Shown in pieces: positions 61,609 to 64,000 of a stretch of 64,000 bases of DNA. Within the stretch, counting starts at the first letter, position 1. Every line of letters starts with the position of its first letter. The position numbers were made by a program, and so were the translations under genes. Source of the stretch: Spongilla lacustris (lineage: Eukaryota; Porifera; Demospongiae; Spongillida; Spongillidae); the NCBI GenBank assembly GCA_949361645.1, contig OX442420.1, positions 528,064 through 592,063 on the forward strand. The letters are read 5' to 3'. The notes below the pieces were generated by a model. It made no database searches. It saw only the letters and a program-made list of their open reading frames with translations, and was not told the DNA's origin.

Positions 61609-63096
61609 ATGGCTGCTGTTTCACTTTGGAGTTGCGAGGAGACTCGCACATTGGTGGGGATCTGGGGGGCAGCTGATGTGCAACGACAGCTGGATGGAGT
61701 TGTCAGAAACAAGTTAATTTACCAACGAATAGCTACTGCACACAACCAATACGGTTACGATCGCACCGCGGAGCAGTGTCGCCACAAAATGAAAAACCTA
61801 GTCCAGAAATACAAAAAGGTGATAAGCAATGCATGATCCATACAACTACCGGTATATGAGACGTAAACACGCACAGGTTAAGGACTCTAATGGTGTAACT
61901 GGACAAGGACGAACCACGTGTCCCTTTTACAACGAACTGGACGCGATCTTGGGTACCAGAGCCGCATCACAGCCTCACATGGTACTGGATACTAGTAGCG
62001 GAGCTGGCTTTGATCTCATTCCCCCAGAAGTTGTTGACAGTGAGGGTAAATAATTATGTACATGACGTGCTGCTATTATGTTGGTATATTGCTATATAAC
62101 TCACTCAGATGGTCCACAGTCCCCCTCCACAGCAAGTGTGTCATCTACTTTGACTTCATCATCTCTGCTATCTCCATCGTCACATGGTCCATTTTCTCCC
62201 TCAATGTCTATGTCCAGTCCATCTCTCCCACCAACCCCATCTTCTTCATCAGAGACACACACTCCCTTGAGCTCCACCTCAAAACAACAATCGGCCTCAG
62301 GTGGTCAAGCAGAGACATCCAAGCAACCTTCAGGAGGTACGTGTAGTGTTAGTAATCAAAATGATATTTATTTGCTCCTAATACTTTACATGTAGGTAGT
62401 ACTAGTGAATCAAGGAGGGCTGATCAACGATCTGTCTCAGGTGGTCAAGCAGAGACATCCAAGCAACCTTCAGGAGGTACATGTAGTATTAGTAATCAAA
62501 GTGATATTTATGTGTTCCTAATACTTAAAATGTAGGTAGTACTAGTGAATCAAGGAGGACTGATCAACAATCTGCCTCAAAACAACAATCGGCCTCAGGT
62601 GGTCAAGCAGAGACATCCAAGCAACCTTCAGGAGGTACATATAGTGTTAGTAATCAAAGTGATATTTATTAATTTACTCCTGATACTTTAGGTAGTACTA
62701 GTGAATCAAGGAGGACTGATGATGCATCGTGGAAGAGGGGTACGACATTTGCATGTTTGCGATTTGTAACACATTGACTTGTGTTCAGGCAACAAACGCA
62801 AGCATAAGGATGAAGATTTGAAAGTTCTTGCAGAAGTACTAGATCGGATTGATGAACGTTCTGCTGAAAGAGAGGAAAGATTGAGGAAAGCAGAACTTGA
62901 AATGGAGTTGAAGATTCAGGAAATGGAAGGCAAGAGAGAAGAAAGAATGTTTGCAATGTACACGTCAATGATGCAACATCTTCTCAGTGCTCAGTCACCA
63001 CCAATTGCAAGACCATTTCAGATGCCGCCAAATATCCATAGCCAGTTCTCACCACACACCATTTATAGTGGGGATTCAACTCAGAACATGCAATAA
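61609..63096 (+). CDS. Myb/SANT-like (trihelix) DNA-binding protein of a Harbinger element, 380 aa
   Basis: Seven exons with GT-AG borders and matching phases: 61609-61818, 61877-62045, 62109-62336, 62396-62476, 62536-62634, 62692-62739, 62789-63096 (TAA); sum 1143 nt. Exons 1-2 encode a Myb/SANT-like domain (residues about 5-90): WSCEETRTLVGIWG, RTAEQCRHKMKNLVQKYKK, then TCPFYNELDAILGTRA, a typical trihelix of this type. Exons 3-6 are Ser/Thr/Pro-rich. Exons 4-6 and the end of exon 3 derive from tandem duplication. Exon 7 is a charged coiled coil (EERLRKAELEMELKIQEMEGKREER). PIF/Harbinger transposons carry such a protein beside the transposase; it helps bring the transposase to DNA and the nucleus. 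The transposase lies convergently 174 bp downstream. No lesion is seen. Confidence 0.8.
62300..62745 (+). repeat. Tandem exon duplications in the Myb/SANT-like gene
   Basis: Three to four copies of a roughly 135-155 bp unit that contains an acceptor, the exon core GGTGGTCAAGCAGAGACATC, and a donor GTAC-A/G-T with a short intron of about 57-59 bp. Each duplicated exon is a multiple of three and phase 1, so the protein frame is preserved. Confidence 0.85.
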
Positions 63097-63269
63097 CTGG
63101 ATCACTCTTGCACATCTGGCAGTCTCACGTTTGAAATCATAACACATTGTATACTATCCATGCACCATTTACCATTATTCCCACCCCATGTATTGTTGCA
63201 TATAACAAGTGAAATGACAAATGTTCAATCGAATCAGTCAATACAAAGTGCATACACTAATAATTGGTC

Positions 63270-64000
63270 CTAAAAAAAGTCTCTAATAGCATCACGGATG
63301 TCTTTGGCAGTACTATGCACAGGCATTATAGGATGTGGCTGATCTGTGAGCTCTTTGTTGGTACTTGAAATCCACTCTTGCAGATTGAGTACATCATGTA
63401 TCTCATGAAAGTTATGTAATGTAACACAAGCAGCAGTCATGTGCATAATATTTATTAATAATTGTGCATCATTTCTCTTCATAAGACATCTCCACTTTCC
63501 TTTTAATCTGCCAAATGCATTTTCAACCACCATCCTTGCTCTGCTTTGCCAATAGTTAAATATCCTTTCTTGAGGGGTAGTGTGATCGTTCTCAAGATAT
63601 GGCTTCATTAGCCATGGTAAAAGAGGGTATGCTGAATCTCCCAAGACAACCAATGGGACACTAACACCATTTATGTTTCGAGACCATTGTGGGAAAAGAA
63701 CTTTTTCATTTCCTTTTCGGAAGCATGATGAGTTAGAAAATACACGTGCATCGTGCACCTTCCCCGGCCAACCAATAATAACATCCATAAACAATCCCCT
63801 GTAATCGACAAGACCCTGAATCAATATAGAATAATATCCCTTTCTGTTATAATAGTCTGAAGCACTTTGCAGTGGTTTTATTATTGGGATGTGACTCCCA
63901 TCAATAGCTCCAACAGCTTGAGGAAATCCCCACTGACTTTCAAACCCATTTACGATTTCCTGCAGTATATCAGTATTAGGGACATGCACATACTTGTGCA
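63270..64000 (-). CDS. PIF/Harbinger transposase (HARBI1-like DDE nuclease), 5' end outside the window
   Basis: An open minus-strand frame from the window edge to the stop at 63270-63272 (at least 243 residues). The DDE nuclease motifs are in order: GAIDGSHIPI (first Asp), IIGWPGKVHDARVF (second Asp), LGDSAYPLLPWL, then ARMVVENAFGRLKGKWRCL, which supplies the Glu. This is the full catalytic set of the Harbinger family, which cuts and pastes DNA with 3-bp target duplications. The N-terminal helix-turn-helix part is cut off by the window. The frame is intact, so the element could be young and, together with the Myb/SANT-like gene, potentially autonomous. Confidence 0.9.
   Translation of the reverse strand, partial: HKYVHVPNTDILQEIVNGFESQWGFPQAVGAIDGSHIPIIKPLQSASDYYNRKGYYSILIQGLVDYRGLFMDVIIGWPGKVHDARVFSNSSCFRKGNEKVLFPQWSRNINGVSVPLVVLGDSAYPLLPWLMKPYLENDHTTPQERIFNYWQSRARMVVENAFGRLKGKWRCLMKRNDAQLLINIMHMTAACVTLHNFHEIHDVLNLQEWISSTNKELTDQPHPIMPVHSTAKDIRDAIRDFF

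Overview
The window is eukaryotic and animal-like. Protein-coding genes are split by GT-AG introns, base composition is AT-rich, microsatellites and minisatellites are abundant, and several classes of eukaryotic transposon are nested in one another. Genes such as viperin and CMPK2, beside Ginger, Harbinger, hAT-like, Tc1/mariner-like and Ty3/gypsy elements, point to an invertebrate metazoan. A marine sponge is my best guess, but the sequence does not prove it.

Layout. (1) 1-9.8 kb: the end of an Ulp1-protease/PHD gene of Ginger-transposon type, a minus-strand gypsy element, a 1.58-kb Tc1/mariner-like foldback element, and a run of about 17 splice-site pairs enclosing 3-12 nt candidate micro-exons (7.1-9.46 kb), interrupted by a hairpin made from a LINE tail. 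(2) 9.8-20.8 kb: a large inverted duplication of the end of a CABIT (THEMIS-like) pseudogene. One arm is split by a 6.8-kb hAT-like element that itself holds a smaller hAT-like element and a gypsy element with 105-bp LTRs. The other arm preserves the empty site. (3) 21.5-38.8 kb: the core of the window. A broken viperin copy is followed by an intact five-exon viperin (RSAD2, 344 aa) and an intact six-exon CMPK2 (440 aa), all on the plus strand. The last two are only 403 bp apart. (4) 39-49 kb: a signal-peptide-peptidase-like fragment, a decayed Ginger element with long terminal inverted repeats, small foldback elements and retroelement fragments. (5) 50-58 kb: two decayed gypsy elements, one carrying a 31-bp minisatellite in its pol region. 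(6) 61.6-64 kb: a PIF/Harbinger pair consisting of an intact seven-exon Myb/SANT-like gene and a convergent HARBI1-like transposase that runs off the window.

How the genes fit together. Viperin is a radical-SAM enzyme known to turn CTP into the chain terminator ddhCTP. CMPK2 is the nucleotide kinase that feeds CTP to it and is its chromosomal neighbour in vertebrates. Finding both intact and almost touching here, beside a second decayed viperin, indicates a linked antiviral nucleotide module with local duplication. The least explained structure is the micro-exon-like array at 7.1-9.46 kb. Most of the remaining sequence is transposon debris and tandem repeats.
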